A DNA stretch of 64,000 nucleotides from Anthostomella pinea (taxonomy: Eukaryota; Ascomycota; Sordariomycetes; Xylariales; Xylariaceae). The stretch spans positions 3,100,001 to 3,164,000 of the forward strand of contig CAUWAG010000003.1 in the NCBI GenBank assembly GCA_963556695.1, in the 5' to 3' direction. Below, one piece after another: positions 19,907 through 30,077 of this stretch (positions within the stretch are counted from its first letter, which is position 1; every line of letters begins with the position of its first letter). The position numbers and the translations under genes are program-made. The notes below the pieces were generated by a model. The model ran no database searches, had not been told where the DNA came from, and worked only from the letters and a program-made list of their open reading frames with translations.

Positions 19907-20557
19907 ATGGGGATAAATACGGCCGCCCTGCTCCCACTTGTACCTGTTCTTCATATCCATCCAGCTCATTTCAACAAGATGTGTTCCGACCATTTACACG
20001 AGCTATATTGCGAACACTGTCTAATGACCGTCGACGTACAGTCAACCGGCCAAAGCACCCCGTGCCAGGAAGTTCAAGCCGGTAAGCCTTGCAACCAGGA
20101 GACTCCCGAACTCTGTACTCGAGCCCGAACTGTTGTCGAAATAGACTATCTAAGGAGATTCCGTATAGACCACTCGTGCCTCCTTGGGGACAAGGATACG
20201 CGCAAACCATTCAAGTGGATTGCTCGCGACTTGGCGACAAAACTGCTCCGCAGGGAGCGATGTGACCACGCCCTCCAGACCCCCGAAAACGGATGGTCAA
20301 AAGGCTGTTCTTGTGTCGGCTGTGTCTGTCCCGACAAACGCGATGCCCAAAAATGCGATGGCCAACAATGCGATAGCCAACAATGCGATGGCCAACAATG
20401 CGATGGCCAACAATGCGATGGCCAACAATGCGATGCCCAGAAATGCTATGGCCGAAAATGCGAAAAGAAGAAAGGACAACTGGAGAAAGTCTACGACCAT
20501 GGGAAGGCCGGCGTCATTTGGGTAAGGAGAACTATAAACCAAAAGACTGAGATCTAA
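19907..20557 (+). CDS. Cys-rich hypothetical protein with CDGQQ pentapeptide repeats
   Basis: 216 codons from the ATG at 19907. The ATG at 19979 (MCSDHLHELYCEHC) is an equally good start. I do not recognise it. The middle has paired cysteines (CEHC, CQEV, CNQE, HSC), then residues of about 145-185 repeat a five-residue unit CDGQQ encoded by the 15-bp minisatellite at 20341-20460, and the C-terminus is Lys-rich. There is no clear signal peptide. Because the 15-bp unit is a multiple of three, other frames over the array are also open, and this frame is favoured only by its Cys-patterned flanks. It may be a lineage-specific gene or chance. Confidence 0.35.
   Translation: MGINTAALLPLVPVLHIHPAHFNKMCSDHLHELYCEHCLMTVDVQSTGQSTPCQEVQAGKPCNQETPELCTRARTVVEIDYLRRFRIDHSCLLGDKDTRKPFKWIARDLATKLLRRERCDHALQTPENGWSKGCSCVGCVCPDKRDAQKCDGQQCDSQQCDGQQCDGQQCDGQQCDAQKCYGRKCEKKKGQLEKVYDHGKAGVIWVRRTINQKTEI
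20341..20460 (+). repeat. 15-bp minisatellite, eight units
   Basis: Consensus CGATGGCCAACAATG. Units 2 and 4-6 are identical, unit 3 has one change, and units 1, 7 and 8 are diverged edges. The pattern of perfect centre and diverged edges suggests recent copy-number change. Confidence 0.9.
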
Positions 20558-21597
20558 ATACTCACGAGTGAACAAATGTCTATTGATAGTTGCAATGTAA
20601 GCCTCTCTCGATGATGACGTGAAGTTCTACTTTATCATACCTATCGACTGTATGATCTAACCAGTGATTGTATCTGCAACGTGTCGAATGGAATTTGCCT
20701 CCGAGGGCATGCCAAGAACTAACTACCTATGGCAGGTATATCTCACTGACCGACCGACTACACAAAGCACATGTGAAGCAGTAAACCAATTTGTGTATAC
20801 AGCGTCTATTCCAAAGGGTCAATGAAAGACTTTGATAGATTGTTTGGGAGTATTAGTCCAGCCGGTGCTTCGTGCCGTGACCGGGCTTCTCAAGGCAATC
20901 ATTGTGCAGCTCACCAGTTCGATCGCGAGGTTACTGGAGACCACTAAGGTAGTTCTGAGCCCAGAAATTATGCAGTCGCTGCAGCTGGAAGGGGTCAGAC
21001 TGTGTGATCAAGGGGTAAAAGGAACCCTGGATGTACGGGATGAAAGGGGCTGTATATGCCAGATCAAAGGATAAGCCCTGCCTTGCGGTTAGAGTGTGTG
21101 TTTAGTGCTAGAAGGCAGCTTTCGAACCATGCAGTGATCCATCCAATGATCATGAATTACCTCCCCCTATCACTGGACCTGTATATTGACATTGTCCGAT
21201 GAAGTCTAAGGGGCCAAGACCTCTCTGTCCCGTTGTTGACGCCCAGAGGACTCGTAGACTACACTTGAGTCCATTGCCGCTTCGGTACAACTTTACGAAA
21301 TAACATTAAGGTTATATACTTGCTACCATGCAACACCCATATCTGCGCATCTAATTCTGTTGCGCTGATCTTCTCAACTCCTGTGATCTCGAGCCTATGT
21401 CGACATTGGCGTGGTCCGTGCGCAATATCGAGGGCGTTGGGCATGTAACCATCATGACGCGTCAGCAGCGATCCTCGCTTGTTTCCTTCAAACGGTGCCT
21501 ATAAGTTGGGCTGCTTCTAGCACGATATTGTCAATTCCTTGCGATCCTGTTACTTACTTCGATTTTGTCCTGCATTGTCTTTTGCTTAAGATGCGAG
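20558..21597. other. Intergenic
   Basis: No supported gene. An 80-codon frame at 20832-21074 has an amphipathic look but nothing recognisable. Confidence 0.45.
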
Positions 21598-23756
21598 ATG
21601 TTGCGACTCATCTTGGCGGTCGCGCTCACAGCTGCGTGCACAGCGCTTGATTTAAACGAGCCTCCTTCTCAGGTCCCTCTCGGCGCTGCGTCTTCGTCGT
21701 TGAATCAACATGATACCGCTTCGTCAAGGCGATTGAATTTCTCCTCCGCCGCGCCGTATCTCTTCTCATCTGTTTCCTCGCTTTTGCAACAATGGGGCAA
21801 TACTTTCTTTCCCAACGGCCACAGCATCGTTGCCTGCGAGATTCCGCCGTACACGCTGTTCTATCATGGCAGGATGGACGACGAGGTCCCTCCAAGCCCC
21901 GAGTGGCTGGCTTTTGATATGTAAGTCTGCCGCGGCATGTCTTTGAGATGTGCTGACTGATTGCCTTTAGCCAGATGTCCTACGGCATCATGGGCGGTTC
22001 GCCAAACTCTCACATGCTGACGTACCAGACCACGAGGCCCGTGAAGGCTCTCTACTTTGACGGCGAGTCCGCCGCTCTCATGGGGCTCGGTCAGCTTGAC
22101 ACCCAGATGCTGCACGTGTTCGGCAATGTGAGCGGGCCCAACGACTCGAATCGGTTCAGGGGATTGGCAGATGAGTATGCGCGTGCTCATGGGCTTTGCG
22201 ACTGGCTTCTCGAAACGGGCTTGCGCGGAGATGGCTGGGGCTACGAGGGCGTTATTAGGATGAACGCGGCGTTTGAGATGATATGGTGCAATTTCACGAG
22301 CCCCAGCTTGCGATTGCTTACGCACCTGAACGTGACGGCTCCCCAGTTGCCTCAGGAATACGAGTCAGAGTCGGAATCGGAAGTTCAAAAAATGGTCTTT
22401 ACTGAGACAGGCACACCGAACCTTGGAGAGGGCCGTGAGACGTCGTACTACTCACTCCCGCCCACACCGACGCGCACCGACTCGTCGACAGACCCATCTC
22501 GGCCACCTAAACCACCTAACTGGAGAGGAGGATGGGAGCGCTCGCGCGAGCCATTCGTCGGCTCGCAGACTTGGGGGTGGTTTTCCAGCGCCACGCTTCA
22601 TTATGGTTCCTCCAAGAACGGGCCCGGCCTGGGTGAAGTACGAGCAAAGGTACTCAACTGTGGGATAATGAGCTACTACTCGCCCCAGTTCGAAAATCTC
22701 AAACGTCTGAGGGCAGAAGACGAGAGGATGAGCTTGAACTTGACAGCAGATGGCTTTTGGAAAGGAGAGGGATTATCTGGGAACAGGACGTTGGCTTTGA
22801 AAGATCTCCTTCGGCGACGGCGGTATCATCACCTTGAGAACGCAACCAGTGACGAGGCTGCGTTGATGCGCACCTCATCCGAGCGAGCTTTGAGAGGCCT
22901 TTTGGAGGGCGACAATGACTGCTCCGGGGCTGACTGGGGCCTAATGATCAACGAGATTACGCAGACCACGACATTGCAGCTCCATGAAATGACCATCGCG
23001 ATCTCTTCCTTCCCAAATCATGCTCACAACCAATCAACCCTCCAGTTCTGGATGTCAAGCGTCAGGTCCCAAAGCCACATGTTTCTGGTCAGCTTCCTCG
23101 AGTTCCCGGCTACCAAAGACCTATCAGTCTGGGACATCGGCTCAGACTTGTTTCAAGAGACCTACGCGCGCTGTCGGTATCGATACACAAGGTTGATGGC
23201 ACCTTCTGAGGACGTGGCCTTGAGCCCAGAAGAGGTAGACTTGCGCTGGGTTGTCGAAGAGACTTTCGGTGCTATATGCTCCGTGCTGCTGACCATCGGT
23301 TTCGGCATCGAGCGCAGTTGGGCGACACACTTCCAGAAACCCAGCACCAAGAAGTCCCTCGAAATCCACGCAACGACGTCTGCTTCTGTTAATAATCACT
23401 TCGCTCACTTGGCTACGTCATGGAGCAGCGGCATAGAAGAACTGATGGCCTGGTTGGGATGGGCTGACGAGTCTACCGGATGTTCAGAGGTCTGCGCTTG
23501 GAACGAGCGGTGCTACATCCCAATGTGGCCGTTGATACAATTGGGAGGAGGCCGTCCGAGGCGACCGCCGGGAAACGGTACATATCCTCACCCTCCTGGA
23601 GATTTCTACCCGCCTCCGTATCGGCCTGGTGGTAATCACACTGGCGATGGACCGCCGCCACCACCACCGGGTGGCCGACCATCGTTCAGCTTCGGCGAGG
23701 CGGATCTGTGGGAGCCCAAGTGTATCAATGCTTCATATTTCACGAATGGTTGGTAG
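21598..23756 (+). CDS. Large secreted protein of an uncharacterised fungal family
   Basis: Exons 21598-21920 and 21971-23756 with a 50-nt GT-AG intron, joining GAT-AT to C-CAG, give 702 residues. The first 17 residues (MLRLILAVALTAACTA) form a signal peptide. The core includes ACEIPPYTLFYHGRMD, WLAFDIQMSYGIMG, ARPVKALYFDGESAAL-like and YARAHGLCDWLLE segments that I associate with a widespread but unnamed ascomycete family. Many NxS/T sequons, several cysteines and a Pro/Gly-rich tail (residues of about 640-690) fit an extracellular, cell-wall or luminal protein. No C-terminal membrane anchor is seen. The ATG at 21598 was chosen because it opens directly on the signal peptide. Function is unknown. 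Confidence 0.8.
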
Positions 23757-24082
23757 CGAGCGACAATAGTGTGTTATGCTTTTTTCTTGTCGAGTTGAGA
23801 TACCCGAATCCAGTTTACCATGATAGCCATTGCCATGGCATCATAGGCTATGCCTCTAAGAATGATATTCATCATATCTTCTGCACGGTGACACTCGACC
23901 CAGAGCGCTGCTTGGTTTCAAAGAGTCTCGTCACTGGGACTTCGGCCAGGGCGTCGGTGAATCCTATCCAACCACCTCCCTCTAACTTATATCGCGGGTA
24001 TTCTCTATTGTTTTTCCCAACCTGAGACGCCTTATACGCAAATGTCTATTGATGAATCGTCTGCCATACCCCCTGCCTAAGA
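23757..24082. other. Convergent 3' spacer
   Basis: Separates the secreted-protein gene (plus) from the HYPK gene (minus). No gene seen. Confidence 0.5.
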
Positions 24083-24555
24083 TCAAAAAGAGACAGCGAT
24101 GAAGGCCCTCATAGCTTGTACCGCGTCGCCGTCGTGCGCCTTAAGCAGCTCGGTAGCCTTAGCCTTAGTCAGGTCGAGCTCGTCAACCTATCGTCGCAGA
24201 AACATGGTCAGTCAGCTTCAATCTTCTGCCATCCATCCATCCTTCGACCTGCCACATCCAATGTAGGGAGAGGAGTAGGACAACTCACGAGTAACGCAAC
24301 ATCCGCAGGGTCCACCTTGACCTTCTTAACCTCCTTCTCGACTGCGGCGCTGCCCAGGTTCTTCATGGCCTTGCTGACGGCCTCCTGGTCGACGTGGGCC
24401 CCCGAGCTGGCCGCATCGTCACCATTGCTGTCTAGACTGGCGAGCGCAGTGGCGGCTTTGCGGTCCTCGGCCGACTTGGCCTGCTGTTGGACCTCGTCCT
24501 CGACGTCGCCGGTCGTGGAGCCCTCGTGTATGGTGCTGGGTTGCGGCTCCGCCAT
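24083..24555 (-). CDS. HYPK-like UBA-domain protein (NatA-associated)
   Basis: Exons 24289-24555 and 24083-24187 on the minus strand, split by a 101-nt intron, give 123 residues. The acidic N-terminus leads into a long helix (DRKAATALASL; AVSKAMKNL) and a C-terminal UBA-like domain: DPADVALL, VDELDLTKAKATELLKAHDGDAVQAMRAFI. This is the signature of HYPK, which binds the NatA N-terminal acetyltransferase at the ribosome and tunes its activity; the C-terminal domain also resembles the UBA of NAC alpha. The intron falls just before VDELD. It is divergently arranged with the DAHP synthase gene 440 bp away. Confidence 0.88.
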
Positions 24556-24996
24556 TCTCCTTTCGCTGTTCACTTTCCTCGGTGGTCTTTCGAAGGATCC
24601 TATTCGGAGTTTTGTGTTCCTGGCTGTGGTCTATGCTGGCGGAATTGTTTCGAAATTCGTAGGTTCGACCTTCGTCTCAAGAGTTTCTGGGGGAAGCTTG
24701 GGAGAATAACGAAATGTAGGTAGGTAGCTTAGTGCTGCGATGGATACCTCATTGATACATATGTAGTTATCCGATACGGAGGGAGGGAGCTTTTAGCGCC
24801 AGATTTGCTAACAAGTACTTTGTACCTCTATACACGTCTTCATTCCACACTTTTTTCTGACTCACGTTTGCTCCGGGTAAAGTAAAACCATCATCTGAAC
24901 TTGGGGTGCTGAAACAGCCTTCTTTCGTATTTATTCCATCTCAATTCATCTGAGAAGTGTGTGCAATTAGAGCGAGAAACCCAGTTACAGCGCAAC
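24556..24996. promoter_or_regulatory. Divergent promoter between HYPK and DAHP synthase
   Basis: A 441-bp spacer that must serve both genes. It contains one perfect TGACTCA at 24858-24864 and a GTAGGTAGGTAG run at about 24717. Confidence 0.6.
24858..24864. promoter_or_regulatory. Gcn4/CPC1-type site (TGACTCA)
   Basis: Exact palindromic consensus for the bZIP regulator of cross-pathway amino-acid control, 133 bp upstream of the start codon of an aromatic amino-acid gene. Control by CpcA/CPC1 is inferred from the site and known regulation of such genes. Confidence 0.6.
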
Positions 24997-26498
24997 ATGT
25001 CTCCCTCCGTTGAGCCCACACAGACAAACGGTGGCGCGACCAAGCAAGCATCAGAGTGGACACCGACATCGTGGAGATCAAAGCCCATCAAGCAATGTCC
25101 AGACTATCCCGACGACGCAGCACTGAAGAAGGCCACGGCCGAACTGAGACAACTGCCACCAATTGTCCATCCCCATGAGATCGACAAGCTCAAGCAGAAC
25201 CTGCGTGACGTAGCCCGTGGCGAGGCCTTCCTCCTGCAGGGTGGTGACTGCGCAGAGCTCTTCGACTACTGCCGCCAGGATGCCATCGAGTCCAAGATCA
25301 AGCTTCTGCTGCAGATGAGCTTGGTCCTCATTTGGGGCGCCGACAAGCGGGTGGTGAGAATCGGTCGCATGGCAGGCCAATACGCCAAGCCGAGATCGAA
25401 CCCGACTGAAATTGTGGATGGCAAGGAGGTGCCTTCGTTCCGTGGTGATATCTTGAACGGCTTTCGTCTCGAAGACCGGCAATTGGATCCCCAGAGACTT
25501 GTCAAGTAGGTCAACACCCTAGCATCAAACGTGACTCACAATCATGAGCTTATGCGAGACTTTGTAGAGCCTACAATCACTCAGCTGCCACCCTGAATTA
25601 TGTGAGAGCCGCAATCGCTGCCGGCATAGCAGACTTACACCGGCCTCTGAATTGGAGTCTGGGACACGTGAAAGATCCTGACCTGAAGGCCAAGTACACA
25701 GAGGCAGTACGCTTCCTCCAGGACATGCTCCGTTTCATGCACACCATCGGAGCAGATAGGAACTCAAAGCTCGACACCGTTGACATGTACACGAGTCACG
25801 AGGGCTTACTCTTGGAATACGAAGAACCACTCACAAGGCTGATGGAGAGCTCGATTCCAGTACCACCCGGTGCTAACGGAACGCATGAGAGACGTCAGCA
25901 GTACTACAACACCTCGGCGCACTTCCTCTGGATTGGAGACCGAACGCGGCAAATCGACGGCGGACATGTGGAGTTTTTCCGTGGTATAGCAAACCCCATT
26001 GGTATCAAGGTCGGTCCCACGACACCTACAACAGACCTCCTGCAACTTCTACGCACGTTGAACCCAGATCGCGAGGAGGGCAAGATCACGCTCATCACCC
26101 GTTACGGCGCCGAAAAGGTCAGCTCTCTCCTACCAGGCCATATCCGCGCCGTGGAGGGAAGCGAGTACAAGCGCTGCGTCATCTGGCAGTGTGATCCCAT
26201 GCACGGCAACACCCGGTCGACCGGCACTGGCATCAAGACTCGACGCTTCAACGACGTCTTCACAGAGCTCCAGGAGACCATCCGGATCCACCAAGAGGAA
26301 GGGAGCTACCTGGGTGGTATGCACTTGGAAATGACTGGGGATGCCGTGACCGAGTGCTTGGGTGGCAGTGAGGATCTAGGCGAGGATGATCTATCCACTA
26401 ACTACACCAGTTTTTGCGATCCCAGACTCAACGAGAAGCAAGCCCTCGAGCTGGCTTTCCTTGTGGCTGACAACTACCGGAAAGACAGAAGTCTGTGA
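24997..26498 (+). CDS. Class II DAHP synthase (3-deoxy-7-phosphoheptulonate synthase)
   Basis: Exons 24997-25505 and 25568-26498 with a 62-nt intron (joining GTC-AA to A-GCC) give 479 residues, the normal length for plant-type class II enzymes. It condenses phosphoenolpyruvate and erythrose-4-phosphate in the first step of the shikimate pathway. Visible motifs: QGGDCAELF (metal-binding Cys), GRMAGQYAKPRS, RGDILNGF, TVDMYTSHEGLLLEYEE, AHFLWIGDRTRQIDGGHVEF, GIKVGPT, CDPMHGNT, GMHLEMTGDAVTECLGG and a final DPRLNEKQALELAF. No targeting peptide, so cytosolic. The ATG at 24997 opens MSPSVEPTQ, a usual N-terminus. A TGACTCA lies upstream and another lies inside the intron (25532-25538) over the probable branch point. 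Fungi also carry class I isoenzymes regulated by Tyr or Phe. Confidence 0.97.
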
Positions 26499-27142
26499 TA
26501 CTTTTTGAATTTGGGGTATCGTCATAGGGTCTTGGTATAATTGAGGAATGAATCTGGAACTGGGATCTGCTGGTAAAAAAATAGGGCTACGTTATACAAA
26601 AATGATTACGATGGTAAGCAAAAGTCACCATGATGAATCAAGGTTGATATCAGCTCTTTCAGCGAACACCATGTGGGATCGTACCACTGTCACATCGTGA
26701 TAAGACTGAAGACGACACCACCCGCCAGTTTGAGAAGCAATCCTACTCACGAGGCGACACGGCCGCGCCTGCTTCGATAGTGACCCAGGTTAAACAACAT
26801 GAAATAAGGAGACAAGGAAGTCAAAACAAAGCATTATCGAGACACAAAGTTCTAGCAGCAATACTGCTTGATCTACAAAGCTATGAGAAAAGGGGCTATA
26901 ATGCTTTGTCCCAACCATCACACAACAAGGACCATTGTCAACGCCCTGCTATAAGATAAAAGATGTCCCCCACACAATCGACTTGTGCCCGGCAGACACA
27001 GAATTGATCACAGCCAGGCCCAAACCACAGACCACATCACAATGCTTCGTTCGCAACATCCCGAAGCGTCTACTACTTTCCTCCAATTCCTCCACTCTCC
27101 CCCTATTCCGAACACAAAAGACAAGCAAAAGCTAACACCACC
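26499..27142. other. Intergenic
   Basis: No gene seen. Confidence 0.5.
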
Positions 27143-27775
27143 ATGTCCCTCAACTGGACCTTCGCCTGCGGCTGCCCCGCCGACCTCTCCCCTCCCGGAG
27201 ATCCTCCAACAGCACTACCACCAGCGCCGCCCCGCCGCCGCCGCCCAACTCATTCCCAGCATCCCCGACCCCAACGAGCAGCACCTCTGCACCTCCTGCC
27301 AGCTGGCCACCGAGCGCGGCGTCCTCACCGCCCTGCGCGCCATCCGGAGCTACCACGACGGCGTGCTGATCCGGCAATCCGCCCTCGACTCCATCTTCGC
27401 CGCCCTATACCGCCGCCCTACAAGGCGCCGATACCGAAGCCTGGGACCGCCGAGACGTGTGGGTGCTGTTCTTCGCGGCCGTGTACACCCACCGCCGCGC
27501 GATCGACCTCGCGCCGTTCGCAAGACTAATACCCCGGGCCCACTGGGACGCGGGCTATGTGGCCACGCTGCAGATGGTCGCCGAGGGCGCTGGAGGCGCT
27601 GGTGCTGCATTTTGAGGAACCCGAGTTGGAGGTCGAGGGGCTGCGCATGGAGGGCGTGCTGAGTGAGGATTTCGAGACGAGGATGCGGAGTGTGGGGTCG
27701 GTGGTGGCCCTGGAGGATGTGCTGAGGGCGGTTGATTTGTTGGGTAAGTCGAATTCGTACTATTACCTTGACTAA
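27143..27775 (+). pseudogene. Small hypothetical protein broken by three 1-nt shifts
   Basis: From the ATG at 27143 (CACCACCATG context) the protein-like sequence moves between frames three times: MSLNWTFACGCPADLS, then LPEILQQHYHQ to QSALDSIFAALYR, then ALQGADTEAWDRRDVWVLFF to LQMVAE, then ALEALVLHFEEPELE to LRAVDLL. Each switch is explained by one extra base, in the C-run near 27191, in CGCCGCC near 27414 and in GGG near 27586. Total length would be about 205 residues. The family is unknown. The 3' end may continue through a GTAAGT donor at 27744. All three shifts lie in GC-rich short runs, so sequencing error is a serious alternative. Confidence 0.5.
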
Positions 27776-28025
27776 GGTAGGCTGGGAGGTGCTGATATGC
27801 TTATGTTGCATAATGAGGTTGTTTTGGTCTGGCCGATAGGGGTCTTTAGTAAGTTGGCCCCCTTTTCATTGCCCCTTATCACATATTTGCGTCCGATACG
27901 TTGTAATTCTACTTCAATAATATAACATGTTGAGCTTCATCTCCATCTTGAACTTTATATATCTCTTTGTGTATTTATGTATTTAAAACAAACGTATCCT
28001 TGCTACCCCTGAAGGATTATCATCC
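27776..28025. other. Intergenic
   Basis: AT-richer 3' spacer between convergent genes. No gene seen. Confidence 0.4.
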
Positions 28026-28978
28026 TTATGATTCCTCGTCCCCAAAACGATCTGCAGGAAGGGGGCTCACAGGTCCCGACTGTCCCCCCTTCTCAGCAGT
28101 CTCCGTCCCGAGGGCAGACACGTAACTCTCCCTCGGGCACGTGGAGTCACTGAGTTCCGCCGGTATCGAGACGCCATCCCATCTCGGCGAGCAGCTCGTA
28201 TGTAGTTCCTGCGGGCGACCCCTCGCCTCGAGCTCGTGAACTGTCCGTCCGTCCAGCAGAGGTACGGCTTTCACATTAGTCGGCATTCAGCTTTGGGTGT
28301 GGTCTCGGCCGGCTGAACGTTTCTTTCTGCGAAGCCACAGTACGGTGAATATCCAGCCGACAATGGCGACGGCGAGGATCACCCCCACAGATACCGCGGC
28401 TTTGAATGAAGGGCCCGACGGGTCCAAGGCTGACTGGGATACGCGGTGAGGCTCAAGCCAGGCTGATGTTGGGATGGGCGTTGATATTGATGCAATTGAC
28501 GAAATAGGGGTCACTAGGGAAAAGGTCGCCACTACCGAGGAAACCATCAACGGCGTAGACGTCGAGGAACCCGAGATTGTTTCTAATGGCGACCAATACT
28601 ACGGCGGGGAGGAGGCCCTCCCACCCTGACATGTCAAGGTCAAGACGTATGTACCAGTCGGGAAAGCTCTGTCCTGCGTCCAGGTGAGCCCTGTTTCTCC
28701 GGGAGTCACGATCCGATCTATTCCGTCAAGTTAGCAATGCATCCCAATCACATGGCCGGACACAACTAACACGCACAATCAAGAGAAGGCCCGACAAGGG
28801 GATCCATGGTGAGGTTTCCGCCGCTGGCGCAGCCCGTCCACCGTATCCCGATGCTCCTCCCGACTCCTACGCGCCAGTCGGTGCTGGTGAACGCGACGCG
28901 ATCGCCATGGTATGGGGTAGCGGACAGGAGAGCGAGCAAGAAACGGACCATCAGAGATAGCTGCTTTGAAGATGCCAT
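28026..28978 (-). pseudogene. Single-pass membrane protein with two in-frame stop codons
   Basis: Minus-strand exons 28777-28978 and 28026-28717 (59-nt intron) keep one frame of 297 codons, but that frame contains TAG at 28599-28601 and TGA at 28287-28289. Layout: signal peptide (MVRFLLALLSA), an extracellular beta-type domain (FTSTDWRVGVG, IRWTGC, TGTYVLTLTCQGG), a Ser/Thr linker, a transmembrane helix AAVSVGVILAVAIVGWIFTV followed by RRKKR, and a tail PLLDGRTVHELEARGRPQELHT typical of fungal surface-anchored proteins. The first stop is a likely CAG to TAG, in CpA context like RIP. A weak 49-nt intron (GTTCAG...AAAG) could skip the TGA. The absence of indels distinguishes this gene from the other damaged ones. 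Confidence 0.6.
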
Positions 28979-30077
28979 TAGACTGGACGATGGAGCAAGT
29001 TATGAGATACGGACGACACCTGCTCTGAAAAATCAGACAGCACTAGGTCCTCGGTCCCTTCTATATCTGTGTCCCAAAGTCATTGAGACCACGAAAGGGA
29101 CACCACGAGGCACAACCGTACACCACACACCCCGCCCCCATCACGGTCATACTTGGACACAATGACACAACGAAACCTGCAGCTACCCGTATGGCAAGAA
29201 GTCGAGGCCACCCAGATATCGGGCAAGCCAGTGACTTGCGTGCGGACCATAGGTTTCACAATGGAGGTTGATACACGAGACTATACCGCGATAGAGGCAA
29301 CACCATTTCGAAGTGCTTAGGGTCATTGCACCGAGGGTCAATGGTCAGCGCTAGGCTAGGTTGTGAACCGATATTCGAGGGTACTCGAGTAGCTGGTTCT
29401 TGTTGTCTATTACCACGTTGCTCTAAAGCCATTTGGTAACATCTATCAACCTACTATCGCCTGCTGTACCACTCAGTCATCACACAGCTATCAATCTATC
29501 ATCAATCACTTGCGAGCCCTCTGCATGCAGACTCGGTCACGGGCGACGTTTCCTCGAACTACAGTTTTGGACTTTCGTTTCATCGCAAACGTTTTTGCTT
29601 GTAATGATTCAAATTCTAACAGATGAAAGACAGAAAGTCTTGAGTACAGCGACAAGAACACAGCCAAGGAGTAATGGCCTCCCATCTAACAGACGCCATG
29701 TCAAACTCCCAGCCCGATGAATGCCCACGCCAGCGGAAGCTCACAATTATAGTTCTGAACCATTCCACCGTTCATCGTGATGCGTCATCCACAGGCCCCG
29801 AATCCAGTGAGTCGGTCTGATGCTTGGGAAAACTCGCCAAATGCTCAAAAGGGTATGTGTATTAGTAGGGCGGGACGAGGTATCGTGGTTTCGTATTACA
29901 AAGCTGGTAGCATAGGAAGTGCGCGTTCGCGAGCAATACGTCGAGCGCTGAGGTATTTCCCATTCAATTGGTCACTCCAACGCCCAAATCAAGTCTCGCA
30001 TGCGGGTGGCATAGACCAGATAGCCCCCTAACAGCTGGACCAAGTCTTTCTTCGAACAAGTCTTGTCACCCGCGTAT
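28979..30077. other. Intergenic
   Basis: No supported gene. Confidence 0.5.
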
